Shown here one piece after another: positions 1 through 8,788 of a stretch of DNA of 18,628 nucleotides (position 1 is its first letter; every line of letters begins with the position of its first letter). Source of the DNA: Asparagopsis taxiformis (lineage: Eukaryota > Rhodophyta > Florideophyceae > Bonnemaisoniales > Bonnemaisoniaceae). The stretch spans positions 1 through 18,628 of the forward strand of contig JALQPE010001611.1 of NCBI GenBank assembly GCA_030407315.1. Reading direction: 5' to 3'. Position numbers and translations under genes: made by a program. The notes under the pieces were generated by a model that saw only the letters and a list, made by a program, of their open reading frames with translations, searched no databases and was not told the DNA's origin.

Positions 1-311
1 TCTCGCGAAAATCTCGATATAGCCGCGCAGGGCAAGGCCCGATTGGAGATATGCAGGTCCATCTTGTCCTGCAGCGGCAGGTCAAAGAACGCCGGGTATC
101 ATCAAAGCGCCGTTCACAACCGCCTCCGGCACCCCGTGGTTCTTCACGTAGAAGAAGCAACGTTGGTCAGCGCCCAGCGGATTTCCTTGGCCACCTCAAA
201 CAGGCTGCCGCCCGTGTTCAGCGCGCTGACGTCGATCACCGGGATCTTGTCGAAGGAAACCCGCTGCGCCGCGAGCCGGTTCCTGAAGCCGGTCGAGTCC
301 TGATCTGCCAT
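1..311 (-). CDS. Isopenicillin N synthase-like Fe(II)/2OG oxygenase, N-terminal part
   Basis: This is the first hundred or so residues of a non-haem iron oxygenase of the isopenicillin N synthase / 2-oxoglutarate dioxygenase superfamily; the rest lies beyond the left edge, so the iron ligands and substrate cannot be seen. The N-terminal DIOX_N-type domain shows IPVIDVSAL near residue 26 and, after repairing one lost base near 158, the family hallmark GFFYVKNHGV, then a DTRRFFDLPLQDK-like helix. Start ATG at 311 (minus) has a GGGAGAG Shine-Dalgarno at 316-322. About four single-base losses interrupt the frame (near 158, 103, 90 and 30). The family oxidises small molecules using iron and O2, usually with 2-oxoglutarate, in the cytoplasm. 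An inverted repeat upstream (382-397) may be its operator. The family is fairly sure; the specific activity is unknown. Confidence 0.78.
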
Positions 312-381
312 TGTTCTCTCCCTTGTGCAAAGCTGCGCCCGTCATCGGCGCAGACGGCTCTTGCTCAACAGGGAAAAAATG

Positions 382-397
382 CAACTCACATGAGTTG
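382..397. promoter_or_regulatory. Perfect inverted repeat, candidate operator for the oxygenase gene
   Basis: Two 7-base arms, CAACTCA and TGAGTTG, are separated by two bases, 71 bases upstream of the oxygenase start. A second short palindrome, CCGAA-A-TTCGG, lies at 405-415. Arms of this size are typical of sites for dimeric MarR, TetR or GntR-type repressors, but no regulator gene is in view and the assignment is inference. Confidence 0.4.
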
Positions 398-484
398 AGT
401 TAAACCGAAATTCGGAAATGAGATGAAAATAAGCCGTGTAAGCAACCGCACACATTAGAATGGAAAAGGCCAAGCTTTACAGCT

Positions 485-1169
485 TCACTCCCCCTCCCAG
501 CTTTCCGCCCAATGCACCAGGCCCTCGTGGCCCGCCGCTGTCAGCTGATAAATGCCGGTTTCCACCCGTTCGAACCAGCCATAGTGGTTCCTGGCCATCA
601 ACTGGGTGGCGCGGGCCACGCCGGTGGCCTTGGCGACCTCGCTGCCCTTGCAGGCGCCGGTTCCGGCCAGATGCGCGGCGCAGGCCAGCGCGTCCTGGCG
701 GTAGGCGGTGACGATGCCATGCCGGGTGGCGCCGCCCGCGTTGGGGTCGCCGCGCAAGGCTTGGAACTCGCGCAGCAGCCGCGCCTGTTTCTTCTTGGAC
801 TTGCGCGGCGCATACGGCCCGGGATCGCAATGCACCTCCGCCCGGCCGTCCGCCAGCACCGTGATGAGGCCCAGGCCCAGCCGCCGGCACATCGCCAGAT
901 TGTCCTTCAGCATCCGCCGCGCCTGCCGCCCCTTGGGCCGCGGCACCGCGATATAGACATGGTCGGTGATGGCCAGACGGGCCACCGCCTGGTGAAACAG
1001 CGACAGCGAAACCTTCAGCTTCAGCTCGACAATCACCGGCGGCTCCGCACCGCGGACCGCCACACATCGGCGGCCCCCACCTCGCCCTTGACGGCGTAGC
1101 CTGCCCTTCCAGCAGCGCCTTCACCGGGGCATAAAGCTGATCTTCCCGTTCCATGCCCATGACTGGCAT
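485..1169 (-). CDS. DUF2161 family protein, PD-(D/E)XK nuclease-like fold
   Basis: This is a protein of about 228 residues matching the alphaproteobacterial DUF2161 family, annotated as a putative PD-(D/E)XK-type phosphodiesterase. Visible are an N-terminal helix with LYAPVKALLEGQ, the acidic residue in GAADV, and the E-x-K pair in PPVIVELKLK, together forming the D...ExK active-site pattern. A basic stretch (YAPRKSKKKQARLLREFQAL) follows, then a C-terminal winged-helix-like region (SEVAKATGVARATQLMA.NHYGWFERV). Two lost bases near 1103 and 1055 split the frame. I chose the ATG at 1169 because AAGGGCG lies ahead of it in almost the same context as the divergent gene at 1301; in-frame ATGs at 1160 and 1154 are possible. 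Its cellular role is not established. It sits alone, facing away from the TraB/GumN pair. Confidence 0.85.
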
Positions 1170-1300
1170 CAAGCGCCGCCCTTGGCAATCGCCGCCCGAA
1201 TTTGCGCCCCGGTGCCGGGTTTGCCATTGCCGCGCCCCCTGCTCCGCCCTAGGGTCAAATGCTCGGCCACAGTTCCGGAACCCCGGGGAAAGGGCGCTTG

Positions 1301-2280
1301 ATGAAACGGATTGCACTTGCCTTGGCCCTGGCGCTGCAGGCACAGCCGGCTTTGCCGCCTGCCGCGGCATCGACTACCGCGACCACCTGCCGCCCGCCAC
1401 CGAAGCGCGGCTGGAGCGCGAAATGGCCGCCACCCCGTTTTCCCGCGGCAATCACTGGGTCGCGACCAAGGGCAACCGCACCATCCATGTGATCGGCACC
1501 ATGCATGGCGGCGATTCCCGCATGGCGCGGTGATGCGCAACCTGCGCCCGGCGCTGGCCTCGGCCCAGGCCATTTACCTGGAGACAGTGCAAGCCGAAAT
1601 GGGCGACGTTGACGCCATGCCCGCCGCCCTCGCCCGCAGCTTTCTGCTGCCGCAGGGGCAGGAGCTGCGGCACCTCTGGGCAAAGAGGCCTGGCAGCATT
1701 TCGAGCTGACCGCCCGGGTTTCCGGCGCCAATGTGGAAACCATGAACCGGATGCAGCCCTGGGCGATTTCCATGTTCCTGGTGCAAAGCGGCTGCCGCCC
1801 TATGGCTTTGGCCTGAAGCGCGGCCTGGACGACCGGATCTCGGATTTCGCCAGCCGCAAACGCATCCCCATCGGCGCGCTGGAAACCCCGGCGCAGGCGC
1901 TGACGGCCATCGCCAGCCTGCCGCTGCGCGATCAGGCGCGGATGCTGGAACTGGAACTGGAGCTGGTGCAATCGGACAAACCCGAAGACGCCACCCGGTC
2001 GAAGCCTATTTCGACCAAAGCGTCTGGTCCGCCTTCGTGCTCGCGCCGTGGATCAGCGCCCAGTACAGCAGCTTCTCCGGCGCCGAGACCGCGCGGGCTG
2101 TGGCGCCAGTACAATGACCGCCTGGGACCAGCGCAAACAAAACGCTGGATGAAGGTGATCCTGGCTGCCCGGCAGGAGCGGATCGTGGTTGCGGTCGGCG
2201 CGGCCCATTTGCCTGGCAGGAACGGCGTGCTGAACCTGTTGAATGCCAAGGGCTTCAGCCTCAGCCGCGCCCCGTGGTAG
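1301..2280 (+). CDS. TraB/GumN family protein, first of a tandem pair
   Basis: This is an exported protein of about 325 residues of the TraB/GumN (PrgY/TIKI-like) family. The start ATG at 1301 follows GGGGAAAGGG and begins a signal peptide, MKRIALALALALQAQPAL. The family's two GX2H motifs are present: HVIGTMH near residue 65, and VGAAHLPGRNGVL close to the C-terminus. In TIKI proteins such motifs bind metal and support proteolysis; in bacteria the role is poorly known. The central helical part includes ALASAQAIYLETVQAEMGD and LEYELVQSDKP-like sequence. At least seven single-base indels break the frame (near 1355, 1529, 1679, 1800, 1998, 2105 and 2130). It is followed after 46 bases by a paralogue with the same layout, so the two are probably co-transcribed. 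Family assignment is confident; substrate unknown. Confidence 0.87.
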
Positions 2281-2326
2281 GGCTGGGGCGCATCCATTTC
2301 CGCCACCGTTTCAGGACCTGTCTTTC

Positions 2327-3304
2327 ATGCGGCTTTTCCTCTCCGTTCTCTTCCTGCTGCTGCCGCCGCGCGCTGTGGGCCGCCTGCACCGGCACCGATC
2401 TGCGCACCACAATTCCGGCGGACGATCTGCCCGCCTGCAGGCACGGGCCGCGGCGGCCCCCTTGCCGAAGGCAACCACTGGATTGCCCGCCGCGGCGCCC
2501 GCACTGTTCACGTGATCGGCACCCTGCACATCAAACGACCCGCGGATGGACCGGATCACCAGCGCTCTGGCCCCGGTGGTCCGCCAGGCCGATCTCTTGC
2601 TGATGGAGGCCAGCCCCGCCGACAAGGCCGCGTTTGAAAATGAACTCGGCCGCACCCCGTCGCTGATGCTGATCACCGAAGGCCCGACGCTGACGACCGC
2701 CTGCCGCAGGAGGAGTGGGAGAGCCTCTCCGCCAAGGCCCGCGCGCACGGGGTCGCGCCCTGGATGGCCGCCAAGATGCGGCCCTGGTTCCTGGCGCTGT
2801 CGATGGCGGTGCCGCCCTGTGTGCTGCGGCAGCCGGAGTTCAAGAAACGGCCTCGACCTGCGCCTGGCCGCCGCTGCCGAGGAGGCCGGCGTGCCAATCC
2901 GGTCGCTGGAAGACCCGATGTCCGTGATCCGGATGCTGGACGGCGACCCGCTGGAGGAGCAGGTCCGCCAGCTGCGCGCCTTTACCGCTCTGCTGGGCGG
3001 CGGCCAGGACAATTTCTTTACCACGGCTGAGGCCTATTTCGACCAGCAGGTGCTGCACGCCCTGTACCTGAGCGAGCAGGAGTTTTTGGAAAGCGGCGCC
3101 CTGACGCAGGAAGAGCGGGAGGCCATGTGGACCGACGCGATGCAAGAGCTGCTGGACCAGCGCAACCAGGCGGATCCGGTGATTGAAGCGGCTGAGGACG
3201 GCGTGATCGTGGTGGCCGCAGGCGCGCTGCACCTGCCGGGGGAGAACGGCGTGCTGAACCTGCTGCAGCAGCAGGGCTACACCCTCGAACGCGCGCCGTT
3301 CTGA
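2327..3304 (+). CDS. TraB/GumN family protein, second of a tandem pair
   Basis: This is a paralogue of the preceding gene, about 325 residues long, also exported: it starts MRLFLSVLFLLLP at 2327 with AGGA at 2313-2316. After the signal peptide comes CTGTDLRTTIPADDLPAL, then the GNHWIARRGARTVHVIGTLH block carrying the first GX2H motif. The second motif is in AGALHLPGENGVLNLLQQQG at the C-terminus, matching the first copy nearly residue for residue. The second half (from about 2850) is in one frame and clearly aligns, including AEAYFDQQVLHALY against AYFDQSVWSAFV of copy one. Frame changes lie near 2370, 2440, 2460, 2543, 2692 and 2848. The middle portions of the two copies are well diverged, so this is an old duplication and not an assembly duplication. 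Catalytic function as a metalloprotease is only inferred from TIKI relatives. Confidence 0.87.
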
Positions 3305-3410
3305 GCACATCGCCGCATTGCAGCAGCAGCGGGGTGACAAGCGTGCGCGCCGGTCCTATAAGGCGCGCAAACTCCCCTTTACTGACCTCATGAGTGAACA
3401 GGACAGCCCC

Positions 3411-4320
3411 ATGACCATTCAAGTTTTCGGCCATAAATCCCCCGACACCGACTCCACCGGCTCCCCGATCGTCTGGGCCTGGTACCTGAACGAGGTGAAA
3501 GGCGTTGCCGCCGAGCCCAAGCTGCTGGGCGAGCCGAACACCGAAGCGGCCTTCATGCTGCAGCGCTGGGGCCTGGAAAAGCCCGCGATCATCGAAGACG
3601 TGGCTGATGACGCGGCTGTTGTGATCGTCGACACCAACAACCCGGCCGAGCTGCCCGCCAACATCAACGGCGCCGACGTTCAGGCGATCATCGACCACCA
3701 CAAGCTGGTCGGCGGCCTGGAAACCAAAGGCCCGATCGACATCACCATCCGCCCGCTGGCCTGCACCGCCACCATCATGCACGACCTGATGGGCGACGAT
3801 GCCGCCAAGATGCCCGAGGCGGTCAAGGGCGCGCGCTGACCTGCATCCTGTCCGACACCCTGGAATTCCGCTCGCCGACCACCACCGCCCACGACAAAGC
3901 CGTGGCCGAGAAGCTGGCCGCCGACCTGGGCATCAATATCGCCGACTACGCGGCTGAGATGTTGCTGCCAAGTCCGACGTCTCCTCCTTCTCCGATGCCG
4001 AACTGCTGCGCATGGACTCCAAGGAATATGAGGTCGACGGCACCAAGTTCCGCGTCTCCGTGCTGGAAACCACCGCGCCGGCCGTGGTGCTGGACCGCAA
4101 GGCGTCGCTGATGGACACCATGACCACCGTCGCGTCTGAGGACGGCGTCGATCAGGTGCTGCTGTTTGTGGTCGACATCCTGAACGAGGAAGCCACCCTG
4201 CTGGTGCCGAACGACCTGGTCAAGACCGTGGCAAGCAAGTCCTTCGGCGCCGATGCCTCGGGCGACACCGTGGTGCTGCCGGGCATCATGTCCCGCAAGA
4301 AACAGATCATTCCGAACTGA
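3411..4320 (+). CDS. ppaC: Manganese-dependent inorganic pyrophosphatase (family II)
   Basis: This cytoplasmic enzyme hydrolyses pyrophosphate to phosphate, pulling biosynthetic reactions such as nucleic-acid and PRPP-dependent synthesis forward. It belongs to the DHH phosphoesterase superfamily. The N-terminal GHKSPDTDS at residues 7-15, the aspartate in VDTNN, the metal-binding DHH in IIDHHK and the C-terminal SRKKQ substrate-binding motif are all visible. The length is about 303 residues, normal for the family. The start at 3411 has AGGA at 3400-3403; an in-frame ATG at 3390 (MSEQDSP) is an alternative. Two lost bases, near 3833 and 3963, shift the frame. A strong terminator follows directly. 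It is about 105 bases downstream of the TraB/GumN pair, with no sign of functional linkage. Assignment is very secure. Confidence 0.95.
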
Positions 4321-4352
4321 AAGTGTAATCCGCTTCAGGTTTGCAGAACCGC

Positions 4353-4380
4353 AAAAGGCGCCCCGCGGGGCGCCTTTTTT
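4353..4380 (+). terminator. Rho-independent terminator after ppaC
   Basis: The perfect 8-base arms GGCGCCCC and GGGGCGCC (4357-4374) form a hairpin followed by six T residues, with four A residues before it. It sits 32 bases after the ppaC stop. The flanking A and T runs mean it could also stop transcripts arriving from the minus strand. Confidence 0.9.
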
Positions 4381-4911
4381 CGTGGCGGGATGCTGTGGCG
4401 GCCTGTGCCCGCGGGCTTGGAGCCCCCTGTCTTTTGATTGTGCAAAGTCCGCGGTGCGGCGCCCAGCAGGCATCTGCGCGTTTGTTCCGGTTCGGGCTCC
4501 AGCCCCATAAAACAGCAAAGCCGCTTCCGGCGAAGCTGCCTTGATCCGCTTGGCTGGCCGGAGTGCCCGGACAGATGCATCAACGGCCATCTTGACACCC
4601 CTGTCCGCACCAACCCGCTGAAACGGCGTTAGGAAATCCAGCAAACGGTGCCGTGGGCAAAGGCATCTGGCTGGCGCCGCCAATCACCGGCCGGCTTTGC
4701 CCCCCGGCGTACCTGACGCCCCTCGCTCGCAAGGCCGCCGTTACTCACTACACGCGTGCGCCTGCCAGACACCGCGGCCCCGCCAGCTGGCGGACCGCGC
4801 AACAATGTTGCCCAACCGCCGGCCCCGCGCCAATCTATCGATATTGATAGGGTTGGAACTCTGCCAGGATGGAGAGCGGCCCGGCCCGGCCGCGCCGCGG
4901 GACCGTCCGGG
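4381..4911. other. Gene-poor spacer between ppaC and the chemoreceptor gene
   Basis: I see no convincing coding region here. Open frames exist but have no start with a ribosome site, no recognisable motif and low-complexity, GC-driven composition. The stretch holds a strong imperfect palindrome (4773-4799), an AT-rich imperfect palindrome (4835-4850) enclosed by CCAACC/GGTTGG arms at 4812-4817 and 4851-4856, and several short GC-rich inverted repeats. It lies between two converging transcription units. Confidence 0.6.
4773..4799. repeat. GC-rich palindrome able to form a long hairpin
   Basis: The core CCGCCAGCTGGCGG at 4780-4793 is a perfect 14-base palindrome. Outer arms CGCGG and CCGCG extend it, with small unpaired bulges. 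No T run follows, so it is not a classical terminator, though it may slow or protect transcripts of the converging chemoreceptor gene. Confidence 0.6.
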
Positions 4912-6805
4912 TCAGGCCGAACGCGGCAGGGCTGCGCCATCCCGGTCCGGCCAGGCTTCGCTGCCGTCGTTGAAATCTTCCCAGGCGGCATCAGCGAGCG
5001 ACTCTCCTTCCGCCTCAGCCACGGGCCGGGCGGCTGCGCCGGCACCGGGGCGCGCGCGTGTCTCTGCGGCTGCGGCCTCCACGGCGTTCCCGCCGCCGCG
5101 CAGGACAAACTGGCCTACCAGCCGGTTGAGCCCCACGGTCTCGGCATTCATCGCGCGGATGGCGGAGCCGGCCTGGACAACCATGGACGCATTCTGCTGG
5201 GTCACCTGATCCAGCTGGACACACCCGAATTGATCTCGTTCAGCCCCTGCGCCTGCTCGCCGGATCGCTGGAGATGCCGGACACCAGCTCGGCGATGGTG
5301 CCGACCTGGCTGACAACTCCGGTCAGCGCCTGGCCGGCGCCATCCACCTTGCGCACCCCGTCTTCCACATGGGCGGTGCTGGCACTGATCAGGGTCTTGA
5401 TTTCATTGGCCGCCTCCGAAGAGCGCTGCGCCAGCGCCCGCACCTCAGAGGCCACCACGGCAAAGCCGCGCCCGACCTCGCCGGCCCGGCCGCCTCGACC
5501 CCGGCATTGAGCGCCAGCAGGTGGTCTGGAAGGCGATGTCGTCGATCACCCCGATGATTTGCGAAATCTGATGCGAGGACTGCTCGATCTCGTTCATTGC
5601 GGCAATGGCGCCTTCGACCACTTCGCCGCTGCGCTCCACCTCCTTGCGGGCAGTGTTCACCACGTCCTGCACCTGCTGGGCGTTGTGCGCCGAGGAGTTG
5701 ACGCTGGCGGTCATCTGCTCCAGCGCGGCGGCGGTTTCCTCCAGCGTCGCTGCCTGGCTTTCGGTGCGCGACGACAGATCGTCCGACGCAGCTTGGATTT
5801 CAGCCGATTGCTGCTGAATGCGGGCGCCGGCCTGAACCACGTCGGACATCAGCTCATTCAGCTTGTCGACGGTTTCATTGTAATTCACGCGCAAAGCGTC
5901 GTAATCGCTATTGAATTTCTCACCGATCCGGTCGCTCAGGTCGCCATTGGACAGCCGCTGGAGACCGCTGCGCAAGCGCTCGATCACCTGCTCGCTTTCC
6001 TCGCGCAGCGCATTCTGTTCTTCCAGAGCGTCGATCACCCGGGCCGACACCCTATCAATGTCCTTGGCGATTTCTCCGAAATCGTCGCTCCGCATCCTGT
6101 CGGAAACCCTGATGCCGAATTCACCCTCGGCCACTTCCTGCAGGGCATCGCGCAGCCGGCCGACCGGGCGCACGATGTTGAGCATCATTTGCGGGCATTG
6201 TAGATTGACAGGAGGATCAGGGCAGCGGAGACGCGAGCAGCGAATAAAGCAGCATCATGTCATGGGCACGGGCGGACACGGCTGTCGCGCGCGCATTGCT
6301 GACGATCCTGTCCCCAAGCGGGCCGAGGACGGCCCCAAGCTGCTCAGACTGCAGCTGGAAGGACGCCAACGCCGCATCCAGCCCGGCGCCGCCGTTGAGC
6401 GCGGCATCCGTGGTCCCGCGGCCGACAGTAGAAACTGGTCCACGTGCGGCAGCGCGGTTTCCAGCAGCCGCGCACATCGTCTTCCAGATCCATGGCCTGA
6501 AGCGCCGACAGCTCCTGGCGGAAGACCGCATCTCTCTCTGCCACTTCGGCCCGTGCGTCCGCCTTGCCGTTTGCGCGCCATCCAGCCGGCCAGAACGGCG
6601 GCAAACACCGAAGCCTCCACCGCGTCATGCATCATGTCTGCCCGCAGCACATGACGGGAGGCCTGCGTCGCGCTGATCTGCCGTTCCAGTTCCAGCTCGC
6701 TTTGCAGAGGCTGTAAACCGCGAAGGAGGACAGAATCAAAATCGCGGCGACCGAAATGATACCGGAGATAAGAAACCGGGACTTCATGGACATCGTACGG
6801 AACAT
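4912..6805 (-). CDS. Methyl-accepting chemotaxis protein with HAMP domain
   Basis: This is a membrane chemoreceptor of about 635 residues that passes ligand signals to CheA/CheW. The order is: TM1 at about residues 9-31 (FLISGIISVAAILILSSFAV), a sensor region of about 160 residues, TM2 near residue 195 (MLLYSLLAS...), a HAMP domain starting IVRPVGRLRDALQEVAEGEF, a second HAMP-like stretch (RLSNGDLSDRIGEKFNSDYD), and the signalling helices with the conserved tip (GVIDDIAFQT, then ARAGEVGRGFAVVASEVRAL). The start ATG at 6805 has AAGG upstream; a weaker GTG at 6814 is possible. No CheR/CheB pentapeptide is seen at the C-terminus. About a dozen single-base indels interrupt it, including within the signalling tip (near 5527 and 5490) and near 6707, 6577, 6465, 6420, 6225, 5266 and 5222. 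The ligand is unknown; the sensor is not a recognisable PAS or Cache domain. Confidence 0.93.
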
Positions 6806-6995
6806 GGGCAACACACCTTAGAGCTGATTGTGATACCTATTATTTCCGCTTAGATTTAATCACTCCTGAAGCCGCAGAGGCTCTGACACGTTTTGCGCGC
6901 TTTTTTTGGTGCCGCGCCCGCCGCCGCTGCACTGGCCTTCGCCAGGAGGCTCTGCCATAGGTGAGACAAAGGACCTTTGCGCGAAAGTAGACCCC

Positions 6996-7867
6996 ATGAC
7001 CCAGATCATTACCTCCCTTTCCAGAAGTCTCCAGCCGTTACAAGGCACTGTTTGTCGACCTTTGGGGCTGCGTGCACAACGGGATCACCGCCTTTCCGGA
7101 CGCGGTGGCGGCGCTTCAGGCGTACCGGGCGCAGGGCGGTATTGTGGTGCTGGTCACCAACTCCCCGAAACCGCGCGCGGGCGTGGCGGCGCAGCTGGGG
7201 CAGTTCAACGGCCGGAGGACGCCTATGACACCATCTCGACCTCCGGCGATTCCGCCCGGGCGGCGATGTTCACCGGGGGCGGTCGGCAACAAGGTGTATT
7301 TCATGGGTGAATGGGAGCGCGACGCGGCTTTTCGAGCCGCTGCATGTGATCCACAACCCGGTGGAGATCACCCGGGTGCCGCTGAAGGAAGCCGAGGGCA
7401 TCGTCTGCTGCGGCCCGTCGACCCGCATGCGGACCCGGCGGTGAACCGGCCCGATTTCCTTTATGCCAAGCAGATGGGGATGAAACTGCTGTGCGCCAAC
7501 CCCGATATCGTGGTCGACCGCGGCGAGACGCGGGAGTGGTGCGCGGGCGCGCTGGCGCGGCTTTATACCGAGATGGCGGCGAGAGCCTGTATTCGGCAAG
7601 CCGCACCCGCCGATCTATGATCTGGCGCGCCGCCGGCTGGCGGAATTGGGCCAGGACATTGCCGATGCGGAAATCCTGGCGATCGGCGACGGGCCGCACA
7701 CCGATATTGCCGGCGCCATGGGGGAAGGCATCGATTCCCTGTTCATCACCGGCGGCCTTGCGGCCAGAGAGACAAAAACATCGGTCCAGCCGGACCCCGA
7801 AGCGCTGGAGGCCTATTTGCAGAAGGAACAGTCCGGCCCGACCTATGCCATTGGTTTCCTGCGCTAA
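6996..7867 (+). CDS. HAD-superfamily hydrolase, TIGR01459 / NagD-like (class IIA)
   Basis: This is a cytoplasmic phosphatase-type HAD protein of about 290 residues. The nucleophile motif is FVDLWGCVHNG (Asp near residue 19, with the class IIA DxWG variation), motif II is LVTNSPKPR, the motif III lysine is in the GKPHPPIYDLA segment, and motif IV is AIGDGPHTDIAGA. Between motifs II and III lies the class IIA cap. Frame changes lie near 7023 (insertion), 7210, 7275 (insertion), 7328, 7418, 7575 and 7591; the last 220 bases read cleanly to TAA at 7867. The start at 6996 has only a weak purine stretch (GAAAG) ahead. The family TIGR01459 is common in alphaproteobacteria; its physiological substrate is not defined, though NagD acts on nucleotide monophosphates. 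It is divergent from the chemoreceptor and ends in a good terminator. Confidence 0.9.
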
Positions 7868-7920
7868 AACGCCCCTGCCGGGCAGCAGGCCCCGGGTATC
7901 CCGCAGACCTGAACGACCAG

Positions 7921-7950
7921 ACCCCGCCGCAACAGGCGGGGTTTTCTTTT
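7921..7950 (+). terminator. Rho-independent terminator after the HAD hydrolase gene
   Basis: Arms ACCCCGCC and GGCGGGGT pair around a six-base GCAACA loop, running into a T-rich tail (TTTTCTTTT). It lies 54 bases after the stop codon. Confidence 0.88.
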
Positions 7951-7961
7951 GCCAAACCCTC

Positions 7962-7989
7962 TTGATTTTCTGCAACTGCAAAGTAATAA
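7962..7989 (+). promoter_or_regulatory. Candidate promoter for the MaoC-type hydratase gene
   Basis: A -35-like TTGATT (7962-7967) and a -10-like TAATAA (7984-7989) are 16 bases apart, in an AT-rich island between the terminator and the gene. The spacer contains the repeat TGCAACTGCA (7971-7980), a small dyad that could be a regulator site. Confidence 0.45.
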
Positions 7990-8055
7990 AAGTTGCGCAG
8001 GCGGGCAATGGAGCGCGCAATTATTTCATCGGCACCTGAGGCCAGACAGGTGAAC

Positions 8056-8070
8056 GGAGGATCGAAGTTG
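8056..8070 (+). promoter_or_regulatory. Shine-Dalgarno that points to a TTG start
   Basis: GGAGG at 8056-8060 is seven bases from a TTG at 8068-8070 but 16 bases from the in-frame ATG at 8077. The spacing favours translation beginning at TTG, adding three residues (M-D-N) before MPRG. Confidence 0.55.
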
Positions 8071-8506
8071 GACAACATGCCGCGCGGAACCATCTGCATT
8101 GAAGACATCGAGATGGGAATGGTGCGTTACCTGCGCAAAACCATCACCGATGAGGACTCCGGATGTTTGCCGATGTCTCCACGACCATAACCCGGTGCAT
8201 ATGGATGACGATTATGCCCGCGACACGATCTTTGAGGGCCGGATCGCGCATGGGATGCTGACGGCGGGGCTGATCTCGGCGGTGATCGGCGAGCAGCTGC
8301 CCGGCCATGGCACCATCTACATGAGCCAGTCGCTGAAGTTCCTGGCCCCGGTGCGTCCCGGCGACATGGTGCTGGCGGAGGTCGAGGTGACCGACATCGT
8401 GATCGACAAGCGCCGGGTGAAACTGGACTGCCGCTGCATCGTCGACGGCAAGAAGGTTCTGGTCGGCGAGGCCATGGTGATGGCGCCGTCGCGCAAGTTC
8501 GACTGA
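8068..8506 (+). CDS. MaoC-family dehydratase ((R)-specific enoyl-CoA hydratase-like)
   Basis: This is a single hot-dog-fold protein of about 146 residues. MaoC/PhaJ enzymes add water to trans-2-enoyl-CoA to give (R)-3-hydroxyacyl-CoA, linking fatty-acid oxidation to polyhydroxyalkanoate synthesis or acting in related acyl-CoA pathways in the cytoplasm. The hydratase 2 signature is present once two lost bases (near 8159 and 8193) are allowed for: FADVSTDHNPVHMDDDYA, with the catalytic Asp40 and His45, followed by IAHGML and the second strand block SLKFLAPVRPGD. The start is discussed in the ribosome-site entry. It has its own likely promoter and terminator, so it appears monocistronic. Acting on a substrate other than enoyl-CoA is possible because the family is broad. 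Confidence 0.9.
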
Positions 8507-8547
8507 GCCGGCTGCCGGCCGCACGCTTCAATTTTCCAGCAGTTTCA

Positions 8548-8583
8548 GCCGCCGGGGGCCTTTGCCCTTGGCGGTTTTGCTTT
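8548..8583 (+). terminator. Probable terminator after the MaoC gene
   Basis: GCCGCC (8548-8553) pairs with GGCGG (8570-8574), with an inner GGGC/GCCC stem around CTTT, followed by TTTTGCTTT. The stem has a small internal mismatch. Confidence 0.65.
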
Positions 8584-8711
8584 GCCGGTCCGATTCGTTC
8601 GTTTCGTGCCGTTGGAGCACTGTGTCCGATTAAGGGGCGCGCCGCCGGGTGGAGGTGGACAGACCCCGCGGGGCCTGCTCGGACAGGATTTCCTGAGCGA
8701 CCCCCTTTTTA

Positions 8712-8740
8712 TCAGGGCCGGTCTCCGGGTGTTTGCGCAG
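8712..8740. repeat. Imperfect direct repeat, copy A
   Basis: This segment, beginning TCAGGGCCGG and continuing through TCCGGGTGTTTGC to GCAG, matches copy B at 8893-8920 at 19 of the first 25 bases. The copies are 181 bases apart and both are followed by further inverted repeats. Confidence 0.5.
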
Positions 8741-8762
8741 GCAGCCGCACAGATGCCTGCGC
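8735..8762. repeat. Stem-loop, 9-base perfect arms
   Basis: GCGCAGGCA and TGCCTGCGC are exact reverse complements separated by a ten-base loop. No T run follows, so a role as RNA structure or protein site is as likely as termination. Confidence 0.6.
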
Positions 8763-8772
8763 CTCGTATCAT

Positions 8773-8788
8773 GGCCCGCGCGCGGGCC
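8773..8788. repeat. 16-base perfect GC palindrome
   Basis: GGCCCGCGCGCGGGCC is its own reverse complement and lies 10 bases after the preceding stem-loop. It has no T tract. Confidence 0.6.

Noticed and set aside
512..1099. Long plus-strand open frame opposite the DUF2161 gene
   Set aside because: It is an antisense shadow of a GC-rich gene: no ribosome site and no motif, whereas the minus strand carries the recognisable family.
3018..3782. Long minus-strand open frame opposite the TraB/GumN and ppaC genes
   Set aside because: It spans the 3' end of one gene and the 5' end of another, a position only a shadow frame would take.
5559..6203. Plus-strand frame of more than 200 codons opposite the chemoreceptor
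   Set aside because: The minus strand encodes the HAMP and signalling helices; the plus frame reads as low-complexity His/Leu-rich sequence.
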